This document shows, in pieces, positions 51,726 to 63,099 of a DNA stretch of 64,000 bases (positions are counted from its first letter, which is position 1; each line of letters opens with the position of its first letter). Source of the stretch: Mesostigma viride (lineage: Eukaryota; Streptophyta; Mesostigmatophyceae; Mesostigmatales; Mesostigmataceae); NCBI GenBank assembly GCA_009746045.1, contig RPFO01000082.1, positions 2,318,506-2,382,505 of the forward strand. The letters run 5' to 3'. Made by a program: the position numbers and the translations under genes. The notes below the pieces were generated by a model. That model ran no database searches, was not told where the DNA came from, and saw only the letters and a program-made list of their open reading frames with translations.

Positions 51726-53665
51726 AGGCTAGCTTTAGTCACGAGATGCTCATTGACCAGGGCTCTGTCCCAGGGTCGACAGGCGTCCAGGGTGGGGGTC
51801 AGTCACTGCAGAGCAGTCTGGGGGAGGGTTCTGTTGGTAGCCAGCCCACTCTCACAACACAACCAAGCACAGAGAATCCTAGGAGGGGAAAGGGACGGCC
51901 CAGGAAGTGGATACTGGAGCCAGGGATGCTGACCAAGTCTAGAGGATTGGCAGCTGAGATCAAGGGGAAGTCACGTACACCAGTGGCTGATGTTCTGTCA
52001 TCCAAGCATCTAGTCACTAGTCACCTGCAGGAGGGTGAGGTGCTGCAGCTGCAGCCTTTAGGACCTGGCAAACAGCTAGTCCTGCCTAACCCTATGAGTA
52101 TAGCCCTGCTGGACGTGATTAAGGCCTTCACTAAAACTGAGGACCTGGCCACTAAGGCCATTCAGGAAGGAAGCTTTGGTAACAGGCCAGTGGAGTACTG
52201 GGAGGGAGTCCTGTATGTCCACACCCAGGACGCAGATCATGTAGTGACCAGGAAGGTCTATGTGCCAGAAATGGCCATTCCCACTGTGTTGCATTGCTTC
52301 CATGACGACGTGACTGCGTGTCATCCTGGGTATGCTAAGCTTCTCCATGAAGTACAAGAGAGGTTTTGGTGGCCTGGCATGTTTCGTGATATCAAGGCCT
52401 ATGTGGCTTCCTGTGACTCATGCCAAAGGAATAAGGTTAGGACTCAGGCAGTGCCTATCTTTCCTATGGCCATGCCTATTCCCCTTCGACCCTGGATCAG
52501 TGTGACCATGGACTTCATTTGTGGCTTGCCTGTTTCTGATGCTGGCAATGACAGGATACTAGTGGTGATGGACAGGCTGTCTAGAATGTGCCACCTCATC
52601 CCCTGCAATGCCCATCTCACAGCAGCCCAGTGTGTAGAGTTGTTCATGAAGGAGGTGTACAGATTGCATGGCATGCCACGTGTAATCATCACTGACCAGG
52701 ATCCCTTGTGGATGTCTGGGTTTTGGAAGTCCTTCTTTGACATCCTAGACACTAAGTTGGCCTTTGGAGTAGCATACAGGTGTGCCAGCACGGGGGCTGT
52801 GGAGAGGCTGAACCGTATTGTACGGGAATGCCAGAAGCACTATTGTACCCATGATAACAAGGAATGGGACAAGAAACTTCCTTTCATAGAGTTTGCCATC
52901 AACAACTCACCCCTGGCTCCTCACCAAATGTCTCCATTTGTCATTTGCCATGGCCAGTGCCCCTTGACTCCATTTGACCTGGAGTTACCTGATAGGGATG
53001 CTGAAGGCCCCTTCAGAAGACGCCTAACCTCTGTCCACCAGTTGATTGCATCCTTCCAGGAAGCTCACAGTATGGTGGCTGCTCAGATGTTGCATGCACA
53101 GGACAAGTATTTAAACAATGCTTGGCAACAGATGTTGGCTACACACACCTTTGTGGCTCCTGGTGACCTGGTGCTCTTGGAGGCTAATCGTGTGCTACCT
53201 GAAAAGGAGCAATGCAGGAAACTGCAACCCTTGTGGTTGGGACCTTACCCTGTCCTGAATACCTTCCACTATGGGACTGTAGTTCAAGTCCAGGTGCCTT
53301 CCCACTGGAGGCTTAAGACTAACGTGTTTCACCTGGCCCAGCTTAAACTGTATAAACGCAATACCTTGCAGGGACGCCTGTCTGCTCCATTACCATTTGA
53401 GCTGGATACTGAGGGGGAGAGGATATATGAAGTGGAGCAGCTGGTGGCTCATAGAGTCAAAGGAAAGGGTAGGACCAAGCAGCTGCAGTTTAAGGTGCAC
53501 TGGAAAGGAGAGTTAGAGTCTACTGCCACATGGCTGTGGTTGTCTGACTTGACTCACTGCCATGAAGTGGTCCAGGAGTATTGCCAAAAGAAGGGGCTCA
53601 CTCTTCCTTCTTGGTATACTGAGTTGGTGCAAACCACTGCTCCCCTTCCTATATCTCAGGACTAA
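51726..53665 (+). CDS. pol: Ty3 pol: integrase with chromodomain
   Basis: An uninterrupted frame of about 639 codons, ending TAA at 53663. The zinc-binding HHCC region is at residues about 183-226 of the frame counted from 51746 (HDDVTACHPGY ... CDSCQRNK). The catalytic core has Asp256 (VTMDFICGL), Asp317 (IITDQDPLW) and Glu353 (AVERLNRIV). The usual HPQTDGQ stretch before the Glu is shortened here to CASTGA, a possible small deletion. A GPY/F-like LWLGPYPVLN follows. The C-terminus is a chromodomain (ERIYEVEQLVAHRVK ... LQFKVHWKGELESTATWLWL), which in chromoviruses guides insertion to marked chromatin. The start lies in the polyprotein, not at an ATG of its own. Confidence 0.93.
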
Positions 53666-53700
53666 CGAATGGTTCCTTCGTGTATGCTGTGTGGTCCCAG

Positions 53701-54846
53701 ATGGAGGAGGAGTTCACGTATCCCAACTTGGGCCTGGGCGCCACCACGGAGGAAGGGGTCACGGGTATGCATCCAGAAAACCCCAACCCCATGAGTTATG
53801 TGGAATCCCTGTTTGACAGTATTGTCAGGCGTGACCTTAGGAGGGGTCAGCAGATGGATACCATTAACAAGCTCTTGCATTCAGTGATCTCCAAGCAGGA
53901 TAAGCTACAGGAGCTTCTCCAGGGGTTGTCCTTGTCCCAGCCCCAGATGGGGAGTGGTGTTAACATAGCTCTCAGCTCCAGCAGCACTCCCATCATTCAG
54001 ATTCCTCGTCATGTGGTACCTGTCAAGAATGTGGTGGCCTATGTGGATCACAGGAAGTGCATGGGACCTTGTGAGCATTGTGAAACGCTGGCCAAGGCAG
54101 TGGCTGCCCTTAACAGGGAGGAGGGGGAAGTGAGCCCTGAGGGTTATGTGGAGGAGGTCTTGTCTCAGTTGCACACCAGCCTGTATGAGATTGGCTCTCC
54201 TTTTGTGGGCCACCTGTTGCACAGGATGTTTGCCTTGACTCCAGGACCTGAGATTGACATGAGACCTGCAGAGGGGCAGGATATGTTGACCACCTTGCCT
54301 GAGGCTTTGAAAGGAGCCTTCATGCAGTTCCAGCCAGTGAGCATGGGTGAGGCTTCCTACATGGAGTTGCTGGAGTTTTCAGTGCAGCAGGGAGATTTTG
54401 ACTTGGCTCCTTCTTCTTCCAGCTCGGTCAATGGGTGCTTCCCTTTGGAGACATCCAACCTTTTCTGCAGCCCAGGGCTGCCTAAGTTCACCATGGAGCT
54501 CAAGGTTCGTCTGACCCCATTGAGGGTGTTGGTGCCTTTGACAGGTGCTAAGTGGTCAGTGGTCAAGACCTTTCTCCAGTTCTGGTGGGCGTACAGGTCA
54601 TGGGTGAGCAGGCACAAGACGTCTTCTACTTGGGTGATGGATCCTGAGAGCCAGTCTGTGGTGCTTCTCTCCTACCCAGGGACATGCCTGCGTTATGTTG
54701 CCCAGATGGCAGCAGGGGCTGCAGAGACGTGCATGGTGCTGCAGGTCAGCAGGAACTGGCCAGACTTGGTTCACATGGTGGAGCAGTTTCCCTTGTTTGG
54801 GACCAGGGGCAAGGATGGGGTGAATGGGGATTGGTATAGCCTGTGA
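53701..54846 (+). CDS. Ty3 third ORF, unknown function
   Basis: An intact frame of 382 codons from an ATG at 53701, only 36 bases after the pol stop, so probably expressed from the same RNA. The frame is open upstream and overlaps the end of pol. It begins MEEEFTYPNLGLGATTEEG, has a helical, charged stretch (SLFDSIVRRDLRRGQQMDTI ... KQDKLQELLQGLSL), a small Cys/His cluster (DHRKCMGPCEHCETL) and a Trp-rich segment (FLQFWWAYRSWVSRHK). No signal peptide or clear membrane helix is seen, so an envelope role is not supported. Its integrity contrasts with gag. I recognise no family. Confidence 0.75.
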   Translation: MEEEFTYPNLGLGATTEEGVTGMHPENPNPMSYVESLFDSIVRRDLRRGQQMDTINKLLHSVISKQDKLQELLQGLSLSQPQMGSGVNIALSSSSTPIIQIPRHVVPVKNVVAYVDHRKCMGPCEHCETLAKAVAALNREEGEVSPEGYVEEVLSQLHTSLYEIGSPFVGHLLHRMFALTPGPEIDMRPAEGQDMLTTLPEALKGAFMQFQPVSMGEASYMELLEFSVQQGDFDLAPSSSSSVNGCFPLETSNLFCSPGLPKFTMELKVRLTPLRVLVPLTGAKWSVVKTFLQFWWAYRSWVSRHKTSSTWVMDPESQSVVLLSYPGTCLRYVAQMAAGAAETCMVLQVSRNWPDLVHMVEQFPLFGTRGKDGVNGDWYSL

Positions 54847-55222
54847 AGAACAGAGCTGTGCAGGAAGAGGATGGGGAAGGATGGGGGAAGAGTATGGAAG
54901 GTGCTTTGGATTGTGGTGTGAGGGGGGGATTCCAGGATGGATGATGGGGGGGGGCTCCAGTCCAGTTCTGATGTTCCAGTCCAGAGTTCCAGGTTCCAGG
55001 ATGCTGAATGGAAGACTTGTATTATGAGAAATTTTATCTGGCTTTATAGTGATAAGGTAGTGACTTGTTTGCTGTAGAGACCTGTGACTAGATGTTATGA
55101 GATAGGAGGCCCTGTTTTCAGGGATGTAAAAACCCATCTGCTTTTCCCAAGAGATGGTGGATTTCTGTTCAATGTTCCTCTGCCTTCAAGAGTTGGCTAT
55201 TGGACCTGGGAGGTCCAGTTTT
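54847..55222 (+). other. untranslated region between ORF3 and 3' LTR
   Basis: A G-rich non-coding stretch ('gatgatgggggggggctcc', 'gttccagtccagagttccag' repeats near 54955-55000). No frame. Confidence 0.6.
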
Positions 55223-55232
55223 GAGGGGGAGA
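55223..55232 (+). promoter_or_regulatory. polypurine tract
   Basis: GAGGGGGAGA lies two bases before the 3' LTR and should prime plus-strand synthesis. Confidence 0.85.
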
Positions 55233-55234
55233 TA

Positions 55235-56011
55235 TGTAACAAGCAAAAATGACTTTGTTGTTACATCCTTTGTTTTGTGAATGTTTGGCTTTTATTCGAG
55301 GACTTTTGGATCAGTATTGAGAAAGTTATGAGGTTTCTAAGACGACGGTACTTGGAGCTGATACTTTGTCAGCCAACTGATAGGAACCCTCATTGGTCGT
55401 GGCCTGATCCACGTAGGGTTGTAGTTTGTTGGCTGATACTACTGATAGGAGCCCTCATTGGTCGTGGCCTGATCCACGTGGGGTTGTAGTTTGTTAGTTG
55501 GTACTATTGAGTCTTAAATGCTCCTTTGGGACTTCAGTGCTCACGACAGATTAGATCTCATGGAAAGATTCTGCCAGGCTGTGTGTGGTGTTGTTCTGTT
55601 TTGTGTGACTAGGATGGATACGAAGATCTTGTATAGGATTCCATGGTTCTGATTGGTTCTCTTCAGGCTAAGGTTGGAGCAAGCTCGACAAGCACGTCGA
55701 TATCAAGGACGTGGGGTCGCCATTGTTGCTACGTTGGTTTTGATTCACCATGGTATAATAAAGCTTGTCTTTGTTGTCCATCCATAAGAGCCCCTTGGCT
55801 ATAGACGTCCTTCAGTTCCACAGAGGTCGTCTATACACGAGCTTGTCTTTGTGTCTACAAGGGGTTGTGATTCCCTAAATCACGTGCTGTGGAATTCCCA
55901 TCTCAACGTTGCTCGGATACTTGAAGTTCTGCGACTCAGGAAAGCAACCCAGGTAAAAGATCTTTCATATTGGACTGTGGATGATGTTGATGATCATTTT
56001 TAGTCGTTACA
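55235..56011 (+). repeat. 3' LTR
   Basis: 777 bp, nearly identical to the 5' LTR. Followed by the second GAACT duplication and the resumed satellite. Confidence 0.95.
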
Positions 56012-57000
56012 GAACTTTGCACATGCTCTAAATACATCCCGTTCAGCATGTCCACAAAGTTTCAGGCTGGTTGGATGACAAAATGGTGACAGATGCTAGC
56101 ATAAATACCCCCAAAATGCAGTTTTTCATGTTTTTCCAAGGTTTTCATCACACATATATTAGTGACGGAACCTTTTTGCCACTTGGGCAATTAGGTCCGT
56201 CACTATTTATCCGGCGAAAACCACTCGCCGGCATCAATTCCGCGTTAAGTTCACGTGCATATATAATGACATCAAATGAACTCAGTTGGGCCTGGAACTT
56301 TGCACATGTTTTAAACACATCCCATGCAGTATGCCCACAAAGTTTCAGGCTTGTTGGATGACAAAATGGTGACAGATGCTAGCATAAATAACCCCAAAAT
56401 GCAAATTTAATTCATGGTTTTCCAAGGGTTTCATCACATGATGCACATATATAATGACACCAAATGAACTCAGTTGGGCCTGGAACTTTGCACGTGTTCT
56501 AAACACATCCCATGCAGCATGCCCACAAAGTTTCAGGCTGGTTGGATGACAAACTGGTGACAAATGCTAGCATAAATACCCCCAAAGTGCAGTTTTTGAT
56601 GGTTTTCAAAGGGTTTCAACGCATTAGCGCATGTATGATGACACCAAACGAACTCAGTTGGAGCTGGAACTTTGCATATCTTTTAAAAACATCCCAAATA
56701 GCATTCCTACAAAGTTTCAGACTGGTTGGATAACAAACTGGTGACAAATGCTGGCATAAATACTACTAGCATAAAATGCAGTTTTTCATGGTTTTTTAAG
56801 GGTTCCAACACATGGGGGCATATATCAATGAACTCAGTCAAGCCTAGAACTTTGCACAGCTCATAAAAACATCTATGTTAACTGCCCACAAGAAATTCAG
56901 ACTGTTTGCATGACAAATAGGTGACAGATGCTAGCAAACATAGCACAAAAAATGCAGTCACTGGTAATTTTTTTTCAAGGGTTTCATCACATAGTTGCAT
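56012..57000 (+). repeat. satellite array, about 185-bp units
   Basis: 'aatgaactcagttgggcctg' recurs at about 56275, 56466, 56647 (gagctgg) and 56827 (aagcctag), with 'caaagtttcaggctggttgg' and 'gacaaa.tggtgacagatgct' in each unit. Similarity falls to the right. One unit contains a foldback insert: 'tagtgacggaacc' and 'ggtccgtcacta' at about 56160-56206. Confidence 0.88.
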
Positions 57001-57177
57001 GTCAATCATTCCAGTTTGGGATAACTAGTCAGGTTCCAAACAACACATCTACATTACATATTATGTGACATTGCAGGAACGCAAACTTCGGGGCACACGC
57101 CCATGATACAATGTCAACATGTACATCAATAACACACATGTAACTTAGCTAATCATCATCATAAAAAGCACACCTTC
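57001..57177. other. spacer, nothing recognised
   Basis: The end of the decayed satellite, then unique-looking AT-rich sequence up to the simple repeat. Confidence 0.4.
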
Positions 57178-58205
57178 CCAACCCACCAACCCACCCACCC
57201 ACCCACCCACCCACCCACCACCCACCCACCCACCCACCCACCCACCCACCCACCCACCCACCCACCCACCCACCCACCCACCCACCCTCCCTCCTCCCTC
57301 CCTCCCTCCCTCCCTCCCTCCCTCCCTCCCTCCCTCCCTCCCTCCCTCCCTCCTCCTCCCTCCCTCCCTCCCTCCCTCCCTCCTCTCCCTCCCTCCCTCC
57401 CTCCCTCCCTCCCTCCCTCCCTCCCTCCCTCCCTCCCTCCCTCCCTCCCTCCCTCCCTCCCTCCCTCCCTCCCTCCCTCCTCCCTCCCTCCCTCCTCCCT
57501 CCCTCCCTCCTCCCTCTCCCTCCCTCCCTCCCTCCCTCCCTCCCTCCCTCCCTCCCTCCCTCCCTCCTCCCTCCCTCCCTCCCTCCCTCCCTCCCTCCCT
57601 CCCTCCCTCCCTCCCTCCCTCCCTCCCTCCCTCCTCCCTCCCTCCCTCCCTCCCTCCCTCCCTCCCTCCCTCCCTCCCTCCCTCCCTCCCTCCCTCCCTC
57701 CCTCCCTCCCTCCCTCCCTCCCTCCCTCCCTCCCTCCCTCCCTCCCTCCCTCCCTCCCTCCCTCCCTCCCTCCCTCCCTCCCTCCCTCCCTCCCTCCCTC
57801 CCTCCCTCCTCCCTCCCTCCTCCCTCCCTCCCTCCCTCCCTCCCTCCCTCCCTCCCTCCCTCCCTCCCTCCCTCCCTCCCTCCCTCCCTCCCTCCCTCCC
57901 TCCCTCCCTCCCTCCCTCCCTCCCTCCTCCCTCCCTCCCTCCCTCCCTCCCTCCCTCCTCCCTCCCTCCCTCCCTCCCTCCCTCCCTCCCTCCCTCCCTC
58001 CCTCCCTCCCTCCCTCCCTCCTCCCTCCCTCCCTCCTCCCTCCCTCCCTCCCTCCCTCCCTCCCTCCCTCCCTCCTCCTCCCTCCCTCCCTCCCTCCCTC
58101 CCTCCCTCCCTCCCTCCCTCCCTCCCTCCCTCCCTCCCTCCCTCCCTCCCTCCCTCCCTCCCTCCCTCCCTCCCTCCCTCCCTCCCTCCCTCCATCCCTC
58201 CCTCT
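57178..58205. repeat. (CCCA)n then (CCCT)n, about 1 kb
   Basis: 57178-57290 is CCCA with one slip. 57286-58203 is CCCT with about 15 single-unit slips (CCT). It is purine-pyrimidine asymmetric. Frames of up to 365 codons (REGG or GWVG) are artefacts. Neither unit is a telomere repeat. Confidence 0.97.
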
Positions 58206-58537
58206 CTCCCGCCCGCCCGCCATCATTCATATATCCGTTCATTCATGCATGCATCCGCTCATTCATTTAACACGCCTCCGGTGGAAAAGTCACGGGGTCA
58301 CAAGTATGAAACAGGCACCGGAATAGGGAGAAGGAGCCGCCTCCTCGACTTGCCGCCCGGCGATGGAGGCGATGGGCCCAGGGGAGAAACGGTGCGCTTT
58401 GTCTCGCACGCCGGGGTGCCCCGGCCACGTGCGGGCACTGGTGCGTGTAATTTTGCCCGCCCGCCCCAGTCCTTCTCGGAATGCCTCCGCAGGCCATGGC
58501 GTCGTGGTAAGAGCTCTTTTCACCCGTCGCTGGACGC

Positions 58538-61500
58538 TTAACCCTTCAACTGTCATAACTGGAACCACGAGAACGGACTGAGTTTGGGTATCTTTGTGCG
58601 CCTGGCAGTAACTAGCCAAATAACATTTTCTGGCCCACCCTTGGAACCAAGCATGCTTTTATATCAAATAATGTTTAGGAAATTTGGTTGGTCACATATC
58701 CATGCCCTACACCTGCTAAAAATAGCACCCCCCTCAGGGGGGTACACTGCCCACGGGGTTCGAGACACGCATAATGCATTATGGACCATTTCTTCAAATC
58801 TGCTGGCCCTGGCCCTTTGAGAGGAGTTAAATATATTCACAGGCATGCCCAAAATGCATTGGCAACATGACATGTCACAAAACTGTGAACGCTAGCTACC
58901 AAATGGCCGAAGCCAGCTGGCACCGTTATAACGGTGCCAGCTGGCAGGGGTATAAATGGTAGCTTAACAACACAAAACTTTATTCCAGTTGGCATAAAAC
59001 ATCAAGGGATGCCCAAATGGGCATAATGCACCATACCCAGGTGATAAAACAAGAGACCATGCCATATAACACATGCCAACATGCCACAAGGGGCCAAAAT
59101 GGCACTAGCGCGCGCGGTAGCGCATGACTAGCCAAGGGTGTAGCTAACTGTCAAGGCTACCTGGCTATATATGCCAAACTACGCCGGATTGCGCCTCTGG
59201 GTGCGCAGGTACTGCCTCCTACGAGGCCCTGTCAGCTGGGTGCCAGCTGCCAGCGTGCGGGTCGTGCGGCCATTGGCCTCAGCCCACGCGCGGCCAGCCG
59301 GGCTGCGGGCTGACAGGGGCTGCATGGCACGTTGGCGGCGGTCGTCGTCGTCGAGGCCAGCCACTGGCCCTGCGTGGAACACGTTCCAGCACGTGCCCGT
59401 ACACAGTGCCTGGTTGCAGTCCTTGCACCAGAAGTTGGTGCGCTTGCGCTCGGGGATCGTGGCGCACACCACGCACTGCGCCGACTCCGTCCACGGGATG
59501 CGCTCGGGCTTGAGGTGGGTGCCGCTGAACCGCCCGTCCAGCCCAGGCTGGTGGCCCCCAGGATGCTATCCATGTCCAGCCGGGCGCCATGCCACTGGTT
59601 GTTCACTAGCTGCTGTGCGAGCAAGCTGAGGAACCCCACGTGGGAGAGGCAGTCGGGGCGGTTGGCGCGGGTGAGAGTCTGCAGGATGTAGGCGTTGACG
59701 ACTGAGTTGGCCAGGTGCCCTGTGGCGGCCCGGTGCCACCACACCCGGGAGACGAGGGCCTTCTGCAGGTCGTAGTTGCTGGCCAGCTGGTCAAACTTGT
59801 CGACCGCCTTGTAGCAGCTCCAATACGCGGGGATGAGGGACGGGGCAGTCACCATCACGCGCTGGTCACGGCCACCGTGGCGGCTGACCATCGCCTCCTC
59901 CAAGGGTATGCCCTTGCCCAGCACCCACACGAGCTTGCGGTCCTGCCAGGCGCACAGGGTCAGCCCATCCTTGTTGACAGCCCATGCGTAGTCCCCCTGG
60001 GCTGGCCTGCGGGGCATGCGGGCCTTGACCTGGGCGACGGGGATGCCACGGCGGTTGGGGAGCACTGTGCCCACCACGCGGTGGCCCATGCGGTGGCATG
60101 TCTCAATCACCTCACGCCCGGTGTAGAACCGGTCCATGGCCATGTGGACCCCGTGTGGCAGCGTGCTGGCGAGCTCACTCACCACGTGGAAGGTGTGATT
60201 GACCTGGGGCAGCTTGTCGTACGTGTTAGCATGGTAGAGGTAGCCGGTGGGCCAGTCGTTCAGGCAATACTGCTTCACATGGAAGGGGGCAGGCTTGCTT
60301 GGGTTGAAGCACCTGATCGGGCACAACTTGTGCCTGGACGCGATGCTTCTCTCGTCGATGGCGGCCGCGCTGCCCGGGATGAAGTACCTCTTGTATGCCT
60401 TGTTCAAGATGTCCTCCAGCCACAAGAACTGCCACAGTCGCCACTCGCGTGTCTGCGTGTTGGCAGGGCGCTGGGCAGAGTCCTGGAAGTGCAAGAAGCG
60501 TGTAATCTGCTGGAAGCGGCGCAAGGGCATCACGTTCTGCAGGTTGGCAGCATGAGCAGCACCGAGTGGCTGGCCAGAAAAATAATCCTCCCGGGCAGGC
60601 ATGCCCACGAGTGACATGGTCAGGAGGATGCCAAGCCACTTGCCCAGCTCGTTCATGGAAAGAGGCGACCACTCCCGTGCCCCAGCAGATGCCGAGCGCT
60701 GCTTCTCCTCGGCATAGCGGTTTGTCTCGGTCACAATCCGCTCCAGCACGAGGGCAGGCTGCCAAAACAGCAGGAACAAGTCGAGAGGAGAAAACCTGTG
60801 AGGAACACCTGGGATGAACATTCTGATACATCGCCGTGCGCTCACGGTCAAACGGCGCACCATGCGGAACTCGGGGCAGCTCTGCAGGATCCGGCTTGCC
60901 AGTGCCGAACACCCACTCATCCCCGCCATCGTCGCCACCATCCGGAGCATCATCCCCCGCATCTTCCGACTCAGCATCGCTGTCCGCAAGCTCGGGAACG
61001 ATGTCGTCGTCATCAGAAGAGTCGCTGGGCTCGGAGTCGGGCTGATCCGGAGGGGGCAGCCGCTGCAGACGCCTCCTTGCAGCAGGCGCGATGGCAGGCG
61101 TCCTCCTCGGGTTGCCTGCACGACGCTTGGCACATTTCTTGGGCGGGGAGGAGGAAATATCCTCGCTATCCTGCTCATCATCGCTGTCGGGCTCCGATGA
61201 AGACTCCGGGGCATCTGAGTCGTCATCTGCGCTCCCAGCCCCCTGCCCATCGTCGCCTGCATCCTCTCCCTCCTCCACCTCATCCTCCGCAGGCCTAGAG
61301 ACATCTCCTATCTTCTGCCACTTAAAAATCTCGTCTTTCGTCAACTTATACCTTAATGGATCGCCGGGAAACTTGCACCATGCTGCATTTTGGCCGCGTA
61401 CCAACTCCGCTACCCTGCACCGTCTACGCGGTGGCGCGCATGATTTACACCGAATTCCTGCACTAGCTGCCCATGCCTCCCCGAAGTAGGCCGGAGGCAA

Positions 61501-61878
61501 TGCCACCTTGATTCCAAGTTTCAGTCGAAATGTGGCCAGCAGCTGGCCAGTAGGCGACGCCATGTCTGTCGAGGTCAAACGTCGTTTCGTCGTCGTGCAC
61601 GTCTTTTTGCAAAAAACGCAGATTTTTTTCCCGCCGAAAGTACCTCAGGACCAGGGTACCCCCCTGGGTTTGCCAGATCAGTACTCCCTGGCCAAGTGTC
61701 CAAAGTACGGTCTGAATAGACCCACGCATAGAGTACGTCTAGATCTATCGATTGGGCCAGGTTTGACCGTTGAATTATTTTTGGCGCGGCGCCTGGTTCT
61801 GCCACAAACTCAGTCCGTTAGAGTGGCGCGAGATCAACTGGCGCCACGAAAACGGACTCAGTACAGTTTAAGGGTTAA
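58538..61878. mobile_element. piggyBac element with transposase
   Basis: TTAA at 58538-58541 and 61875-61878. The ends are CCCTTCAACTGT (left) and, reversed, CCCTTAAACTGT (right). Subterminal 'aacggactgagttt' blocks occur on both sides, and AACTGG..CCACGA.AACGGACT appears in direct orientation near 58558 and 61838. The body is 58542-61874, 3,333 bp, and encodes a piggyBac transposase on the minus strand. Confidence 0.9.
59179..61563 (-). CDS. piggyBac transposase (DDE_Tnp_1_7), frame-broken
   Basis: Starts at an ATG at 61563 (MASPTGQLLATFRLKLG). The N-terminus has a small Cys cluster (GIRCKSC) and a long acidic Ser/Asp-rich stretch. The frame changes near 60800-60815, at an imperfect 13-bp repeat (CAGGTGTTCCTCA/CAGGTTTTCTCCTC). 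The catalytic domain then runs: LVLERIVTETNRYAEE, LGILLTMSLVGMP, the first Asp region at AIDERSI, GYLYHANTYDK, the second at HMAMDRFYTGREVIETC, and the last at KAVDKFDQLASNYD. A second frame change near 59560 (GGGGG run) leads to the C-terminal zinc domain (CVVCATIPER ... CKDCNQALCTGTCWNVFH). Two indels, one at a homopolymer, may be sequencing errors; otherwise it is a recent pseudogene. It cuts and pastes at TTAA. Confidence 0.9.
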
Positions 61879-62397
61879 CCCTAGCACTATAATACGCCAG
61901 TTAATGACTAAAAAATAGCGGGTTACGACGTTGTAAACCAGTAGCCATTGGTTTTCCCGCACCCCTGGCACACCAAAGACGTCGGCAGCGAGCCCCGCCC
62001 GCATCTTATTCACCGGACAATGTTGTTCCACCCAAGACAAGTCATATATCTGCAAGAAACGACGCAAAAGCGATGCAATCCACGACATGCATGTTTGCCC
62101 CAGTCAGCGCTCCTATAAATCTGACTTTTACGCGAAAATTGTGTGCAACGTGGAAACGCAAAAATAAGGAAATTCCTGTGCTGGGTTTCTTCGAAATGAT
62201 GTTATGAATCGTTAGAAAGTGTGGGGATACATTGCAAGCGTCTTTATCTGCTCTAGAGGTTACCTTGAAGACGCACGGGTCAGTGCGCTCGAGCCGTGAG
62301 AAACTCGCCAGCTGCGTGTTTCCCCTCGAGGCCAATGAATAAATAACAGTTTGCCGAATTTTTTTTGGCAGAATAAACTTCCTTACGTCAATGGCGA
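61879..62397. other. spacer between piggyBac and the second Ty3 element
   Basis: No repeat or gene I can support. The TTAACCCTAGCACTATAAT following the piggyBac element is presumably pre-insertion host DNA. Confidence 0.4.
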
Positions 62398-63099
62398 TGT
62401 AACAACCAAATGTTACATCCAAAGTTTTCCTACTGGTGACCTTATTATGAGTTCTTGGGGACAATTATTTGGATAGTTATAGGAGGCTTCGACGTATGAT
62501 TGATATTGGGCCTGCTGAGATCTGTCGAATTATTGTTCTACCCTCATTGGTCGTGGCCTGATCCACGTGGGGTACTTTGTATGGTTTAGTTCAGCCAGTC
62601 ATAGATTCTCTTTAAGACTGTCGTACCTGGTGGATCTGGTTCCAGGTCACGGAGATTCTGTAGTGCTGGCCTTGTGCTGTGTTGTGGATTCTGAGGACAG
62701 GATCTTACCTTGAGTGATCCTCACTTTTGATTGGTTCTTTCGGGTTAGGGTTGAGCCGACTCTGCGTGCACGATGACTTTTATACTGATTGTGGCGGCCG
62801 TGCATGTGTGCGTACGTGAGAGCTAAAGCTATGGTGTAATTCAAGGGTTTCCTTGTTTCATCAATCAAACAACCCTTGCCAAAAGTCAACTATAACTTCA
62901 ACAGATAGTCGACTTGGATATAACTTGTCTGTTGTGTCTAACAAGGGTGGGGACTCATTCCCTTAACTGTTGAAGATCCATCTTCATTGCTTCTCTGGAC
63001 GTGAAGTTATCTGTCGCGACTCCAACCCAGGTATAAAGATCTTTTCACGCTAATGTTGATACTGAGGCTGTTGCAAACACAACATTTTTAGTCGTTACA
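62398..63099 (+). repeat. 5' LTR of a second, related Ty3 element
   Basis: Begins TGTAACAACCAAATGTTACA and ends TTTTTAGTCGTTACA. It shares 'ccctcattggtcgtggcctg', 'atccacgtggggta' and 'aacccaggta.aaagatcttt' with the LTRs at 33710 and 55235 but is clearly diverged and has only one copy of the internal 70-bp unit. 702 bp. Confidence 0.9.

Noticed and set aside
53701-54846. Envelope gene of the Ty3 element
   Set aside because: Position fits, but no signal peptide, fusion-peptide-like or membrane segment is visible.
57178-58205. Telomeric repeat
   Set aside because: CCCA and CCCT units do not match known plant or algal telomere repeats (CCCTAAA types).
57145-58242. Open frames of about 350 codons (REGG, GWVG repeats)
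   Set aside because: By-products of the (CCCA)n/(CCCT)n repeat with phase slips.
60990-61304. N-terminal part of the long transposase frame (Met/Arg-rich)
   Set aside because: This frame upstream of about 60815 is a shadow. The true N-terminus (acidic, from 61563) lies in another frame.
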